Assembly (NCBI RefSeq): GCF_004912275.1
Contig: NZ_STGY01000057.1
Span: 1-64,000, forward strand
Origin: Glycomyces buryatensis
GTDB lineage: Bacteria > Actinomycetota > Actinomycetes > Mycobacteriales > Micromonosporaceae
Direction of reading: 5' to 3'
DNA length: 64,000 bases
Shown one piece after another: positions 33,876-43,333 of this stretch. A program made the translations under genes and the position numbers. Every line of letters begins with the position of its first letter. The first letter of the stretch is position 1. The notes below the pieces were generated by a model. That model was not told the origin of the DNA and did not search any database. It saw only the letters and a program-made list of their open reading frames with translations.

Positions 33876-36471
33876 AGGTGTATTCGTCTTTCCGATCGCG
33901 CCTTCGCCATCTGGCCTTCGCCTCGCCGGGCTCGGCCAGTCCGTTGTCCAGCAACAGTTGCCGCATTCGCGCGGCATGGCTATGCCCGATCCCACTGTAC
34001 AGTTTCCGGGCTTCCTTCAGCGGGTCTCCGGCCTCCGCGGTCCGGCCGAGAAGCAATAGTGTCTCGCCTTGGCCCGCAAGTGCATCGGCGGTGCCGACCG
34101 GGTCCATGATGCGCCGGTGCAGTTCGGTGGCGGCACCGAAGTGCCGCAGTGCGTCCGCGGGGCGGCCCTCGGCGAGCGCGAGGTATCCCATCCCGCGCCG
34201 AGTCTCACCCTCGACGAGTTGGTCGTGGGTGAGACGGGCGAGTTCGAGTGCGGATTCGTAGTCCCGCGAAGCGTCGGCGAGGTCTCCCCGCATCCGCGCG
34301 ATCTCGCCCCGGCCCCAGCATGATTCGGCGACGCCGTGCATGTCGCTGTGGTCCTGGAATAGCCGCCCGGCGAGGCGGTAGAGCGCGAACGACTCCTCAA
34401 GGTCCGGATCGTCGCGGAGCATGCCGACCTCGGCCAGTCCGAGCAGGCAGTCGGCCTCGCCCCGGTCGAGTCCCAGTTCTATGTAGCCTTTGCGTGCCCG
34501 CTTGAGCTGGTCGGTGGCGACGTCCCAGTTCTCGTCCAGGCGCGCCACATGTCCCAGGCCGCAACGGGTGTTGGCCTGGCCTTCGAGGTCGTCCAGCTCC
34601 TCGAACAAGTCGAGCGCCTTCCCCAGCTCGCGTTCGGCCTCGGCGTAGCGGTCCAACATGCGGAAGACCCGGCCGCCGAGCGCGCGCCTCGACTCGGCCT
34701 CGGCCGGACGGTCACCCAGCGCCACAGCGATATCGACGGCGCTGGACAGGGCCAGTTCCGCGTCGCGCGTGTAGCCGAGGCGCAGTAGGGGAACCCCGGC
34801 GAGCCCGCACAGCTCCATGAGAACCCGTAGGGTCGTCACGTCCTGGGAGTCGCTGTGGAAGCGCAGGGCCTCGCGCAGATTGCGGCGCTCGGTGGTGAGC
34901 CAGTGCTGGGCCTCGTCGGCGGTCAGGTGCAATCGGTCCGAGTCCGGGTGGAGGTTGCGGCCCTGGGAATCGTCGAAGCGGTCATGGACGGCCCGCATGT
35001 GCGCGAGCTGGTGGACCAGCAGACGCAGGCGGGCACCGCGCAGCTCCGTCTCGCCGACGTACGCACTGAGATCGGCGCTGACGAAGGCGACCGTCCGGTC
35101 GTGGAAACCGTACGAATCTTCGGGGCCCGGCTTCAACAGCCCGACCTCGGCCAGCGCGGCGAGACGGGCGGCGGCCTCCCCGGACTCGAGCTGATCGAGG
35201 GCGGCGAGGGTTGCGGCGGTGAGGCGGAATCCAGGCTGCCCGGCGAGCAGGCAGAGCGAGCGGTGCAGCTCGGGAGTGAGGCCGTCGATGACGAGGCGGT
35301 GGGCGATGTCCACCAGATCGTCGGCGGCGGGGTCGGCGCCGAGGATCTCGGGAGGCAGCCCGCCGAGCAGCTGGTCGGGGTCGGAGCTGAGCGAGCGCAG
35401 GAGCGGGAGCAGCAGCGGGGTCTGGGAGATCTCCCGGGCCAGGCGGCTCACCAGCGCGGCGTCCCGTCCGTCGAGGGCGGTGGCGTGGGCGGCGATCGCG
35501 TCGATCGAGACCGAGGGGATCGCCAGGCGCCGGGCGAGCAGGCCGGGCGGGTTGGCCCGGCTCGTGACGATGAGGACGCAGTGGCCGTCGCCGGGCAGGA
35601 ACGGTTCGATCTGGTCGGCGTCGCGGGCGTCGTCGAGCACGATGACCTGCACGTTTCGCAGGCCCACCACGGTCTTCCAACGAGCGCGCATTTCGCTCTC
35701 GGAGAGCCGGTCGGCACCGGCGACATCGTAGCGGCGCAGCAGATCGGCGAGGATGCGCTGCGGATCGGTCACCGTGGTGGTGCCGTCGAGTTCCTTTGAC
35801 GCGCCGCGCAGCCGCACGAAGGGCACGGCAAGGCCGGCGCCGTCGTCGAGCCTGCGGGCGAGCTCGGCAGCGAGGGTCGTCTTGCCGGAGCCGGCGGCGC
35901 CGTGAATCCACACGATCGTGGCGCCGGCCGCCATGCGGCAGTGGTCGAGCAGTTCCGCGATGTCGCCTTCGCGACCGAGCACCGGCTCGTCGGAGACGGG
36001 GAGACCGAAGACGGTTCCAGAGAAGTCCACTTCGGAATTATGGGCGGCGGCTTCGATGTGGGCCCGGCGCACGTCCTGGACGCGGGTATTGAGGTGCTCC
36101 AGGGTGCTGCCGGAGTAGCCCTGACGGCCGATCTCCTCCAGGATCGCCTCATGCAATGCTCGGGCGACCTTGGTGGCGGACGGCTGCGGGGCGATGCGTT
36201 CCAGCTCGCCCAGGCGCCGGGCGAGGCTGTCTCGCAGGAGGAGGTTGCCGTAGGGGTCGACGAAGTCGTCCTCACGGAGGCCGGCGAGCGCGACCTTGAG
36301 ATGGGAGGCGAGGTCGCCGCGTTGCGATCCGGCCGTCGCCGCGACCGTATTGACGGCCCTGCGGACGGCGCGCCGAAGGGCCCTGCGGGCACGCAGCCGC
36401 GGGAATTCGTCGCGAAACGACAGTCCCATCAGGTCGGAGAGGAAGCCGATGATCTCAAAGAGAAGGCCCAC
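33868..36471 (-). CDS. NB-ARC ATPase with TPR repeats (STAND-type regulator)
   Basis: An 867-residue protein from GTG 36471 (GGAG 9 nt upstream); the start is uncertain because the frame stays open far upstream. A hydrophobic N terminus (VGLLFEIIGFLSDLMGLSF) precedes a helical region, then an NB-ARC domain with P-loop IHGAAGSGKTTLA (about 190), Walker B VIVLDDARD and the sensor LIVTSRA. From about residue 530 there are at least six TPR-like helical repeats. It lacks the DNA-binding domain of SARP/AfsR regulators. STAND proteins switch on ligand sensing; here it heads an operon with two GNATs and a methyltransferase. Target unknown. Confidence 0.8.
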   Translation of the reverse strand: MGLLFEIIGFLSDLMGLSFRDEFPRLRARRALRRAVRRAVNTVAATAGSQRGDLASHLKVALAGLREDDFVDPYGNLLLRDSLARRLGELERIAPQPSATKVARALHEAILEEIGRQGYSGSTLEHLNTRVQDVRRAHIEAAAHNSEVDFSGTVFGLPVSDEPVLGREGDIAELLDHCRMAAGATIVWIHGAAGSGKTTLAAELARRLDDGAGLAVPFVRLRGASKELDGTTTVTDPQRILADLLRRYDVAGADRLSESEMRARWKTVVGLRNVQVIVLDDARDADQIEPFLPGDGHCVLIVTSRANPPGLLARRLAIPSVSIDAIAAHATALDGRDAALVSRLAREISQTPLLLPLLRSLSSDPDQLLGGLPPEILGADPAADDLVDIAHRLVIDGLTPELHRSLCLLAGQPGFRLTAATLAALDQLESGEAAARLAALAEVGLLKPGPEDSYGFHDRTVAFVSADLSAYVGETELRGARLRLLVHQLAHMRAVHDRFDDSQGRNLHPDSDRLHLTADEAQHWLTTERRNLREALRFHSDSQDVTTLRVLMELCGLAGVPLLRLGYTRDAELALSSAVDIAVALGDRPAEAESRRALGGRVFRMLDRYAEAERELGKALDLFEELDDLEGQANTRCGLGHVARLDENWDVATDQLKRARKGYIELGLDRGEADCLLGLAEVGMLRDDPDLEESFALYRLAGRLFQDHSDMHGVAESCWGRGEIARMRGDLADASRDYESALELARLTHDQLVEGETRRGMGYLALAEGRPADALRHFGAATELHRRIMDPVGTADALAGQGETLLLLGRTAEAGDPLKEARKLYSGIGHSHAARMRQLLLDNGLAEPGEAKARWRRRDRKDEYTYD

Positions 36472-36637
36472 GTTCGCGAACTCCAAGCATTCGAGGGGTG
36501 ACGCCGGGCGCCTCCACCACGTTACTTCGCGCCCGCAAACCGATCCTCTCGCCATGGCCGCGTGGGCCGGATCCTGCGGATACGATCGGCGGTGAGGGCG
36601 GCCTCGAAGGCGAGGTTCGGGACAAGGAGATCGAAAC

Positions 36638-38989
36638 ATGGCGAAGGAACTCGGGCGCGACCCCGACCAGGGAAACCCGAAGGTCCGCGCGCCGAAACAC
36701 GAGGCGGTCGGGATTCCGGCCGTAGTCAACTCGGTGCGCTTCGTCGGCTCCCAAGCCGGAGTCAAACGCGGCCTCCCACTCCTGCGGACGGTCAACCAGG
36801 TCGGCGGATTCGACTGCCCCGGCTGCGCCTGGCCCGAACCCGGCCACCGCCACCCGGCCGAATTCTGCGAGAACGGCGCTAAGGCCATCGCGGAGGAAGG
36901 CACCCGCCTCACCGCCGGCCCCGAGTTCTTCGCCGCCCACCCCGTCGCCGACCTGGCCGACAAATCCGGATACTGGCTCGGCCGGCAAGGCAGGCTCACC
37001 CACCCGATGTACCTCGCCGAAGGGGCCGAGCGCTACGAGGCCGTCAGCTGGGACCGGGCCTTCGACCTGATCGCCGAAGAGCTTGCCGCACTTGGCGACC
37101 CGAACGGTGCCGCCTTCTACACCTCGGGACGCACCAGCAATGAGGCCGCATTTCTCTACCAGCTGTTCGCGCGCAGGTTCGGCACGAACAACCTCCCCGA
37201 CTGCTCCAACATGTGCCACGAATCCTCCGGCTCCGCGCTGAGCGAGACCATCGGAATCGGCAAGGGCAGCGTCAGCCTCGAAGACCTCTGGGCCGCCGAT
37301 CTCATCATCGTCGCGGGCCAGAACCCCGGCACCAACCACCCCCGCATGCTCACCGCCCTCGAAAAGGCCAAACGGGCCGGCGCTCGCATCGTCACCGTGA
37401 ACCCGCTCCCCGAAGCCGGCATGCAGCGCTTCAAGAACCCACAGGCCGCCCGCGGCCTCGCGGGACGCGGCACCGAACTGACCGACCTGTTCCTCCAGAT
37501 CAAGGTCGGCGGCGACCTCGCCCTGTTCAGCGCCGTCAACCGGATGCTGCTGCGCGCCGGCGAAGGCGCGATCGACCGAGACTTCATCGACGAATACACA
37601 CACGGTTTCGAAGACCTCGCCGCGCACCACAGTGCCGGTGACGACGACGCGGCGCTGGCCGAAGCCGTCCGCCACTCCGGTTTGACAGCGGTCGAAATCG
37701 AACGACTCCTCGCCATGGTGCTGGGCGCCGACAAGATCGTGGTCTGCTGGGCGATGGGCCTGACCCAGCACCGGCACGCCGTCCCCACCATTCGTGAGAT
37801 CGTCAACTTCCTGCTGCTGCGGGGCAATATCGGCAAGCCCGGCGCGGGCGTGTGCCCGGTGCGCGGTCACTCCAACGTCCAGGGCGACAGGACGATGGGC
37901 ATCTGGGAGCGAATGCCCGATCGCTTCCTCGACGCGCTCGGCACCGAATTCGAGTTCGAGCCGCCGCGGGAGCACGGACACGACACCGTCGACACCATCC
38001 GAGCGATGCGCGACGGCGGCGTCAAGGTCTTCTTCGCCATGGGCGGCAACTTCGTCGCCGCCACCCCCGACACTGCCGCCACCGAGGAGGCCATGCGCCG
38101 GTGCCGCCTGACCGTCCACGTCTCGACCAAGCTCAACCGCTCGCACGTCATCACCGGCACCCGGGCCCTGATCCTCCCGGCCCTCGGCCGCACCGACCAC
38201 GACGTCCAAGTCGGTGGCGAGCAGTTCGTGACGGTAGAGGACTCGATGGGCATCGTCCACTCCTCGACGGGCCAGGTCCCGCCGCTGAGCGACCGGATGC
38301 GCTCCGAGATCGGCATCATCACCGGCCTGGCACGCAAGGTCTTCGGCGAGAACGACGACGTCCCTTGGGAAGCGCTCGCCGCCGACTACGACCGGATCCG
38401 AACCCGGATCGAACGCGTCGTCCCCGGATTCGAGGACTACAACGTCCGGGCCCGCGAACCCGGCGGCTTCGCGCTACCCCACGCCCCCAGGGACGAACGT
38501 GTCTTCCCCACGGCCACAGGCAAAGCCAACTTCACCGTCAATGAAGTCACCTCGCCTGAGGTCGGCGAAGGCCGGCTCCTGCTCCAGACGCTCCGCAGCC
38601 ACGACCAGTTCAACACCACCATCTACGGACTCAACGACCGCTACCGAGGCATCCACCACGGCAGGAGGGTCGTCCTGGTCAACCCCGACGACGCCGTCGA
38701 ACTCGGCCTCCCAGACGGTGCCCACTGCGACCTCGTCAGCGAATGGTCCGACGGCGACAGACGCGCCCCGCACTTCAAGATCGTCCACTACCCGACCGCC
38801 CGCGGCTCCGCGGCCGCGTACTACCCCGAAACGAACGTGCTCGTCCCGCTCGATTCGGTAGCCGACATCAGCAACACCCCCACTTCCAAATCCATTGTGA
38901 TCCGCTTCGAGCCCGACAGCGGCGCCGCCACCGGCCCCTCCGAGCCGGCCCACAACCAGAAGAGCACCCCGGACCTGAAGGAGAGCTGA
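36638..38989 (+). CDS. FdhF/YdeP-family molybdopterin oxidoreductase
   Basis: 783 residues. The N-terminal FDCPGCAWPEPGHRH box is the signature of the YdeP branch, and NMCHESSGSALSETIGIGKG carries the Cys expected to ligate molybdenum. ADLIIVAGQNPGTNHPRML and RGNIGKPGAGVCPVRGHSNVQ are standard MopB dinucleotide-binding motifs. There is no extra ferredoxin or NuoG-type domain. Such enzymes are formate-dehydrogenase relatives of uncertain substrate, linked in E. coli to acid resistance. The fdhD gene follows 9 nt later, so the pair is one operon. Confidence 0.9.
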   Translation: MAKELGRDPDQGNPKVRAPKHEAVGIPAVVNSVRFVGSQAGVKRGLPLLRTVNQVGGFDCPGCAWPEPGHRHPAEFCENGAKAIAEEGTRLTAGPEFFAAHPVADLADKSGYWLGRQGRLTHPMYLAEGAERYEAVSWDRAFDLIAEELAALGDPNGAAFYTSGRTSNEAAFLYQLFARRFGTNNLPDCSNMCHESSGSALSETIGIGKGSVSLEDLWAADLIIVAGQNPGTNHPRMLTALEKAKRAGARIVTVNPLPEAGMQRFKNPQAARGLAGRGTELTDLFLQIKVGGDLALFSAVNRMLLRAGEGAIDRDFIDEYTHGFEDLAAHHSAGDDDAALAEAVRHSGLTAVEIERLLAMVLGADKIVVCWAMGLTQHRHAVPTIREIVNFLLLRGNIGKPGAGVCPVRGHSNVQGDRTMGIWERMPDRFLDALGTEFEFEPPREHGHDTVDTIRAMRDGGVKVFFAMGGNFVAATPDTAATEEAMRRCRLTVHVSTKLNRSHVITGTRALILPALGRTDHDVQVGGEQFVTVEDSMGIVHSSTGQVPPLSDRMRSEIGIITGLARKVFGENDDVPWEALAADYDRIRTRIERVVPGFEDYNVRAREPGGFALPHAPRDERVFPTATGKANFTVNEVTSPEVGEGRLLLQTLRSHDQFNTTIYGLNDRYRGIHHGRRVVLVNPDDAVELGLPDGAHCDLVSEWSDGDRRAPHFKIVHYPTARGSAAAYYPETNVLVPLDSVADISNTPTSKSIVIRFEPDSGAATGPSEPAHNQKSTPDLKES

Positions 38990-38998
38990 AGCAGACCG

Positions 38999-39820
38999 AT
39001 GGGACGAGTCACCGCCCGCCGCAAGATCACCCGCATCACCGCCGGCGCCCGCACCGAACGAGTCGACACGCTGGCGGTCGAGGAACCGCTCGAACTTCGC
39101 GTGGGCGGCGAATCCCTCATGGTCACCATGCGCACGCCAGGAGACGACTTCGATCTGGCAGCGGGATTCCTGGTCTCCGAAGGCGTGGTGACCGCCGAAG
39201 CCGATCTCACCACGATGCGCTTCTGCGCGGGGAAAGACGAGACCGGAGAGAACAGCTACAACCTCCTGGACATCACCCTCGCCCCAGGCGTATCCGCCCC
39301 GACGCCATCCGCGAAACGGAACTTCACCACGACCTCCGCCTGCGGCATCTGCGGCAAGGACTCCCTGGACGACGTCCGCACCAAATCCACCTGGGACCTC
39401 ACCGACGACCTGTCGACCTTCAAAGCCGAAGTCCTGGCAGCCCTTCCGGACCGGCTCCGAGCCGCCCAGAAGGTCTTCGACAAGACCGGGGGCCTCCACG
39501 CCGCCGGCCTCTTCAGCGCCGAAGGCGACCTCCTGGCAATCCGCGAAGACGTGGGCCGCCACAACGCGGTGGACAAGGTCGTCGGCTGGGCCCTTCGAAC
39601 CGGCAGACTCCCACTGCGGCAGACCATCCTGATGGTCTCGGGGAGAGCCTCGTTCGAACTCGCCCAGAAGGCCGTCATGGCGGGAATCCCGGCCCTCGCA
39701 GCGGTCTCGGCCCCGTCCTCCCTCGCCGCCGACCTCGCCGAGGAATCGGGCCTCGCCCTCGCCGGCTTCGTCAGAGCCGACACCATGAACCTCTACGCCA
39801 ACGCGAACCGCGTCATCTAG
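38999..39820 (+). CDS. fdhD: FdhD sulfurtransferase for formate-dehydrogenase maturation
   Basis: 273 residues. The catalytic pair lies in TTSACGICGKDSL (C-G-I-C, about 118-122). Further family motifs are GLHAAGLFSAEGDLLAIRED and VGRHNAVDKVVGWAL. FdhD carries sulfur from IscS to the molybdenum cofactor of formate-dehydrogenase-type enzymes in the cytoplasm. It directly follows the YdeP-type gene, as in many actinomycetes. The ATG at 38999 matches the usual start. Confidence 0.94.
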   Translation: MGRVTARRKITRITAGARTERVDTLAVEEPLELRVGGESLMVTMRTPGDDFDLAAGFLVSEGVVTAEADLTTMRFCAGKDETGENSYNLLDITLAPGVSAPTPSAKRNFTTTSACGICGKDSLDDVRTKSTWDLTDDLSTFKAEVLAALPDRLRAAQKVFDKTGGLHAAGLFSAEGDLLAIREDVGRHNAVDKVVGWALRTGRLPLRQTILMVSGRASFELAQKAVMAGIPALAAVSAPSSLAADLAEESGLALAGFVRADTMNLYANANRVI

Positions 39821-39857
39821 CGCAGAAGATTCACCCTGGCGTGTCTCCGACGCTTAC

Positions 39858-39869
39858 TACCGGTCGGTA
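39858..39869. promoter_or_regulatory. TACCG/CGGTA inverted repeat
   Basis: TACCGGTCGGTA holds perfect 5-bp inverted half-sites, a form common for TetR-family operators. It lies 40 nt before the hypothetical gene at 39909. No tetR gene is adjacent. Confidence 0.35.
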
Positions 39870-39908
39870 ACTAAGCTCTGCGGCAACGGAACTACGAATG
39901 GGGGCAAT

Positions 39909-40430
39909 ATGGGCAACCAATCGAAGCAGGGCACCTGCCGACCGAAACCCGATACGCGGGTATGGCTGGACGACAACGAGCACGATCGCTGCTCCATGCG
40001 GACACCGGCCGACACGAACCGCCCGCAGCGCAGCGACCAGCGCGACCGACTCTCCCGATATCCCGACGGAGAACGCAAGTACCCCAACGCAACACCGCCC
40101 CGGCCGCGCCATCCCCGATCCGCCACGTGGGTCACCCAACCGATCCTCCGAACCCGTGGCTGGACCGACACCGCCATCCGCAAATTCCTCCCTACACCCG
40201 AATCCCACCGCAGAAACCCGTACCGAAGAGGCCGCAACCGCCCCATGCCACTCTGGAGCCCCGAAACGGTCGCCAGAATCGAAGCCACCGCCGAGTGGCA
40301 AGACTGGCTCGAAAAGTCCCTGCACCGCCGCAAAACCACGCTGCGCAAGCTCAAACCAAACCCAGGCCTCGTCCGCCACACCCGAGCAGCCCAATCCGCA
40401 ATAGACCACTTCCGCCGAATCCGGCGCTGA
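39909..40430 (+). CDS. Basic hypothetical protein
   Basis: A 173-residue, strongly basic protein (many Arg, Pro, His). The C-terminal ~110 residues look like a folded domain: WVTQPILRTRGWTDTAIRKF resembles a helix-turn-helix recognition segment, followed by LWSPETVARIEATAEWQDWL. I do not recognise the family. GGGGG precedes the ATG. The gene stands alone between fdhD and a strong terminator, with a TetR-like inverted repeat upstream. DNA or RNA binding is an inference from charge and the HTH-like pattern. Confidence 0.6.
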   Translation: MGNQSKQGTCRPKPDTRVWLDDNEHDRCSMRTPADTNRPQRSDQRDRLSRYPDGERKYPNATPPRPRHPRSATWVTQPILRTRGWTDTAIRKFLPTPESHRRNPYRRGRNRPMPLWSPETVARIEATAEWQDWLEKSLHRRKTTLRKLKPNPGLVRHTRAAQSAIDHFRRIRR

Positions 40431-40436
40431 AAAGAA

Positions 40437-40486
40437 GTCCCGAGGGTTCCGCCGGGCCGCTCGTCGCCCGCCCGAACCCTCGGGAC
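40437..40486. terminator. Bidirectional terminator hairpin
   Basis: A perfect 13-bp stem (40437-40449 with 40474-40486) with a GC-rich 24-nt loop lies between the convergent genes ending at 40430 and 40496. Confidence 0.75.
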
Positions 40487-40495
40487 GTCCTTGAG

Positions 40496-41056
40496 TCAGC
40501 GCCGTCCTACCTGTGAAGGCGCCGCGAGGTGGTCATGGATCTTGCCGAGGTTGACCTCGATCGACTCGACGGCATCGACAGTCAGCCGGTCGACGGTCAG
40601 GGGTGGGAACTCGGCGCGCATGCGCTCCACGTGCTCCCAGTCGATCTCATGCCAGTTGGGAATGTTCCGCTTCCGTCCCTCGACCCGCGTCCGGTGCAGC
40701 TCAACGTCGCTGCACACGCACTCGATGACGCGCAGCTCGGCGTCATGCTCGGCCGCGAGCCGCCCCCAGCGCTCGGCCGTCCCGTCGTCGATGACGCTGT
40801 CGGTGATCGCCGACTGGTCCAGCAGCAGCTGCCGGGCCACCAGTGACTCGACCAAGCCGTTGTAGAGCGCGACGTAGGTCGGCTGATCCATGCCGTCGAA
40901 CACGCGGTACGGCTTGAGCGCCCCCATCAGCCAGTCGCCGGCGAAAACCGGTGCCCGCGAGACACGCGCGAGCGCTTCTGCCAGGGTCGACTTCCCGGTG
41001 CCGGGCAGACCGGCGAACGCGATGATCTGAGGTCGGTCGGCGCTGTCGATGTGCAT
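40496..41056 (-). CDS. P-loop NTPase/kinase (AAA_33-like)
   Basis: The 186-residue protein starts at ATG 41056 with GGAGG 6 nt upstream. It opens with IIAFAGLPGTGKSTLAEALA (Walker A) and later has ITDSVIDDGTAERWGRLA and VCSDVELHRTRVEGR, the lid-type Arg region of small-molecule kinases such as gluconate kinase, zeta-toxin-like and chloramphenicol-phosphotransferase-like proteins. No antitoxin gene is adjacent. Likely cytoplasmic phosphotransferase of unknown substrate. Confidence 0.82.
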   Translation of the reverse strand: MHIDSADRPQIIAFAGLPGTGKSTLAEALARVSRAPVFAGDWLMGALKPYRVFDGMDQPTYVALYNGLVESLVARQLLLDQSAITDSVIDDGTAERWGRLAAEHDAELRVIECVCSDVELHRTRVEGRKRNIPNWHEIDWEHVERMRAEFPPLTVDRLTVDAVESIEVNLGKIHDHLAAPSQVGRR

Positions 41057-41162
41057 CAGGAACCTCCAGTGATGTTCTCCGCAATCTCCCACGTGCCTTC
41101 GCGTTGGCTGAATCGGCCTCTGGAGATCGCCGAGGTCACCTCTGGCGCAGTATCGTTCTCGG

Positions 41163-42035
41163 ATGGTTTCCGGTTTGTTGTACTGCGCCGATATGTTGCG
41201 GCCTCGTCGGGCCGATGAGCATTTTGCGGCCGAGGCGCAGGTTGCGCGTGATCTTGGCGGGGTGGTCGCCCTGATCGACCATGATGCGTTGATACGCGGC
41301 GAGACCGATCGGGCGGTCGCCCGGGTTCCGCGCGACCTGGGCGAGGTGTGGTATCGAGGATGGATGATCGGTGCCGAACGGTATGCGGATCTGTTCCGCA
41401 GCCTCGACGATCGCGGGGTTCGGTTGATGACCGAGCCGGCCGAGTACCGGGCCGCGCATGAGCTTCCGGGATGGTTCGACAACTTTGCGGACCTCACGCC
41501 GAAGAGCGTGTGGATGCCGATGTCGGGAAGCCAGGTTCCCTCCGATGAGGAGCTGGCCGGTTTGGCTGCGGCGCTTCCGGAGGGAGCGGCGATCATCAAG
41601 GACTATGTCAAGTCTCGCAAGCATGAGCCCGACGCCTTCTTCATCGAGGACTTGGCCGATCTGGCGGGATTCCAAGCCGTGGTGCGGCGCTTCATCGAGC
41701 GGCAGGGATCGGATCTGGCGGGTGGGATCGTGCTGCGGTCGTTCGAGGACTTCGGAGGGGTGGATGGGCCGGCGGCCGAGGCGCGGATCTGGTGGGTCCG
41801 TGGGGCTCCGGTGGTGATCGGTCCGCATCCGGACCATGCCGGTGCGGTGGTCGATCCGAAGCTGGACGAGGTCGCCGAGGCGATGGGGGAGTTCAAATCC
41901 CCGTTCGTGACCACTGACCTGGTCCAGCGGGCCGACGGCCGGTGGCGGCTGGTCGAGGTCGGCGCCGGGGAGGTCAGCGATTTCCCTCGCGGCACGGAAG
42001 TTGAGCCTTTGCTGCGCGCACTGCTTAAGCGCTGA
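41163..42035 (+). CDS. ATP-grasp domain protein
   Basis: 290 residues. The C-terminal half has the ATP-grasp pattern: AAIIKDYVKSRKHEPDAFFI (Lys for ATP), LRSFEDFGG, EARIWWVRGAPVVIGPHPD and WRLVEVGAGEVSDFP, with a metal-binding Glu. The N-terminal part is a mixed alpha/beta region that begins LLYCADMLRPRRADEHFAAE. It fits the ATP-grasp_3/4 ligases that join a carboxylate to an amine. No biosynthetic neighbours indicate the product. Confidence 0.75.
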   Translation: MVSGLLYCADMLRPRRADEHFAAEAQVARDLGGVVALIDHDALIRGETDRAVARVPRDLGEVWYRGWMIGAERYADLFRSLDDRGVRLMTEPAEYRAAHELPGWFDNFADLTPKSVWMPMSGSQVPSDEELAGLAAALPEGAAIIKDYVKSRKHEPDAFFIEDLADLAGFQAVVRRFIERQGSDLAGGIVLRSFEDFGGVDGPAAEARIWWVRGAPVVIGPHPDHAGAVVDPKLDEVAEAMGEFKSPFVTTDLVQRADGRWRLVEVGAGEVSDFPRGTEVEPLLRALLKR

Positions 42036-42220
42036 TCAGGGAAATCTCGAAGGGGCGCGGGTGATTACGCGGCTCGATCATCGTTGCGATGTGCTCTGAT
42101 TCGTTATTGTTCGGCGCCTTCGTGAGAGCTCAGCGTGATCGCGGCGTGACGTCGTGGCTCCATGCTGAGAGTTCGGAAATCGATCCGTTTTGGATCCCGA
42201 CACCCCTTGCGAGGCATATC

Positions 42221-43096
42221 ATGCGACTCCTCAGTATCCCCGCGGCGTTCTTGGCCGCACTCGTCCTCATGGCCGGCTGTTCCGAAAGCGGAGGCGAGGA
42301 CGGGGGTGTTGCAGCTCAGGGCTTGGGTCAGATGGAGGCAGAAGATAATGCCGCCCCCGAGGAGGAACAGCAACCGCTGGACGTCGCCGAGCAGCGGGAC
42401 CTGATCTATACCGCGTCCGTCGAGACGGTCGATCCCGATCCGATCAGGGTCGCCGAGGGGGTCTGGGCGGCGGCGGAGTCGTACGACGGCTTCGTGACCT
42501 CCGATGCGCGGGAGGGGGCAGACGACTGGACCCGGGTGGAGCTGGTGGTTCGCATCCCGTCCGCGCAGTTCCAGGAGGCCATGGACGAGCTCGTGGCGTT
42601 GGCACACGAGGAGGTCACTCGGACAGTCAATACCGAGGACGTCACCGGACAGGCGGTCGACCTTGAGGCCGCCATTGCCACGAAGAGTGCCAGCCTCGAA
42701 CGGGTTCGAGCGCTGTTGGACGACGCGGAGTCTATTCAGTCCATCTTGGATCTTGAGTCGGAATTGGCCGAGCGCGAGGCCGAGGTCGCCTCGTTGGAGG
42801 CGCAGCTGGAGGGGCTCCAGGACAGCGTCGACTACTCCACGATCACGTTCATCGCCAGCACTCCCGAACCCGAGGAGGAAGAGGCGGGCTATGGCGGCCC
42901 GGGGAACTTCCTGGAGGGACTGGGCTCCGGTCTGAGCGGATTGCTGACCTTCCTTGTGGCACTGTCCATCGCGCTCGGCGTGGTGTTGCCGTTCGCGCTC
43001 TTGGCCGGGGTGGTGCTCGTGGTGATCTGGCGCGTCCGTCGCGCTCGCCGCGCCCGCCGCCCGCAGGAGGCCGAGAGCGTCCAAGCACCCGAATAG
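42221..43096 (+). CDS. DUF4349 membrane lipoprotein
   Basis: 291 residues from ATG 42221 (GAGG 7 nt upstream). The lipobox LVLMAGC places the lipidated Cys near residue 20. A beta domain (RDLIYTASVETVDPDPIRVA...DYSTITF) surrounds a coiled coil (about 155-200, KSASLERVRALLDDAESIQ...ELAEREAEVASLEAQLEGL). A membrane helix (about 243-275) and a basic cytoplasmic tail follow. This is the DUF4349 layout. The function of the family is unknown. Confidence 0.88.
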   Translation: MRLLSIPAAFLAALVLMAGCSESGGEDGGVAAQGLGQMEAEDNAAPEEEQQPLDVAEQRDLIYTASVETVDPDPIRVAEGVWAAAESYDGFVTSDAREGADDWTRVELVVRIPSAQFQEAMDELVALAHEEVTRTVNTEDVTGQAVDLEAAIATKSASLERVRALLDDAESIQSILDLESELAEREAEVASLEAQLEGLQDSVDYSTITFIASTPEPEEEEAGYGGPGNFLEGLGSGLSGLLTFLVALSIALGVVLPFALLAGVVLVVIWRVRRARRARRPQEAESVQAPE

Positions 43097-43099
43097 GCG

Positions 43100-43250
43100 T
43101 CAGTCGGCGGGACCGGTGAGCCACCCTGCGGTGTCGAGCCGGAACGGGTTCTCCGGGGTGAGCTTGCGGAGATCCGTTTGGAGGGCGTGCATGCGGCCCG
43201 GCCCCAGTTCCGCCGACCAGCGATCGCGGAGCTCGTCGAAGTGGCGCGCC
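43100..43250 (-). pseudogene. C-terminal stump of a MarR-type regulator
   Basis: Read leftwards to the TGA at 43100, the frame gives RHFDELRDRWSAELGPGRMH, then ALQTDLRKLTPENPFRLDTA and ends GWLTGPAD. This is the usual ending of a MarR-family protein group (LG-x-x-R-M-x-x-L-x-x-D-L). Upstream of about 43250 the frame becomes meaningless, and the wHTH domain is absent. Confidence 0.6.
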
Positions 43251-43333
43251 GATTGGAGGCAGAGGCACGAGTTCGGGTTGGGGTTGGAGCAGGCCGGGCG
43301 GGACGGCGGCGCTCGGCCGCCGTCCCTTCCTGG

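Noticed and set aside
33868-36471. SARP/AfsR-type pathway regulator
   Set aside because: NB-ARC and TPR parts are present, but no winged-helix or BTAD DNA-binding domain precedes them.
36455-38260. A 601-codon open frame on the minus strand
   Set aside because: Antisense to the YdeP-type molybdoenzyme, with no recognisable domain.
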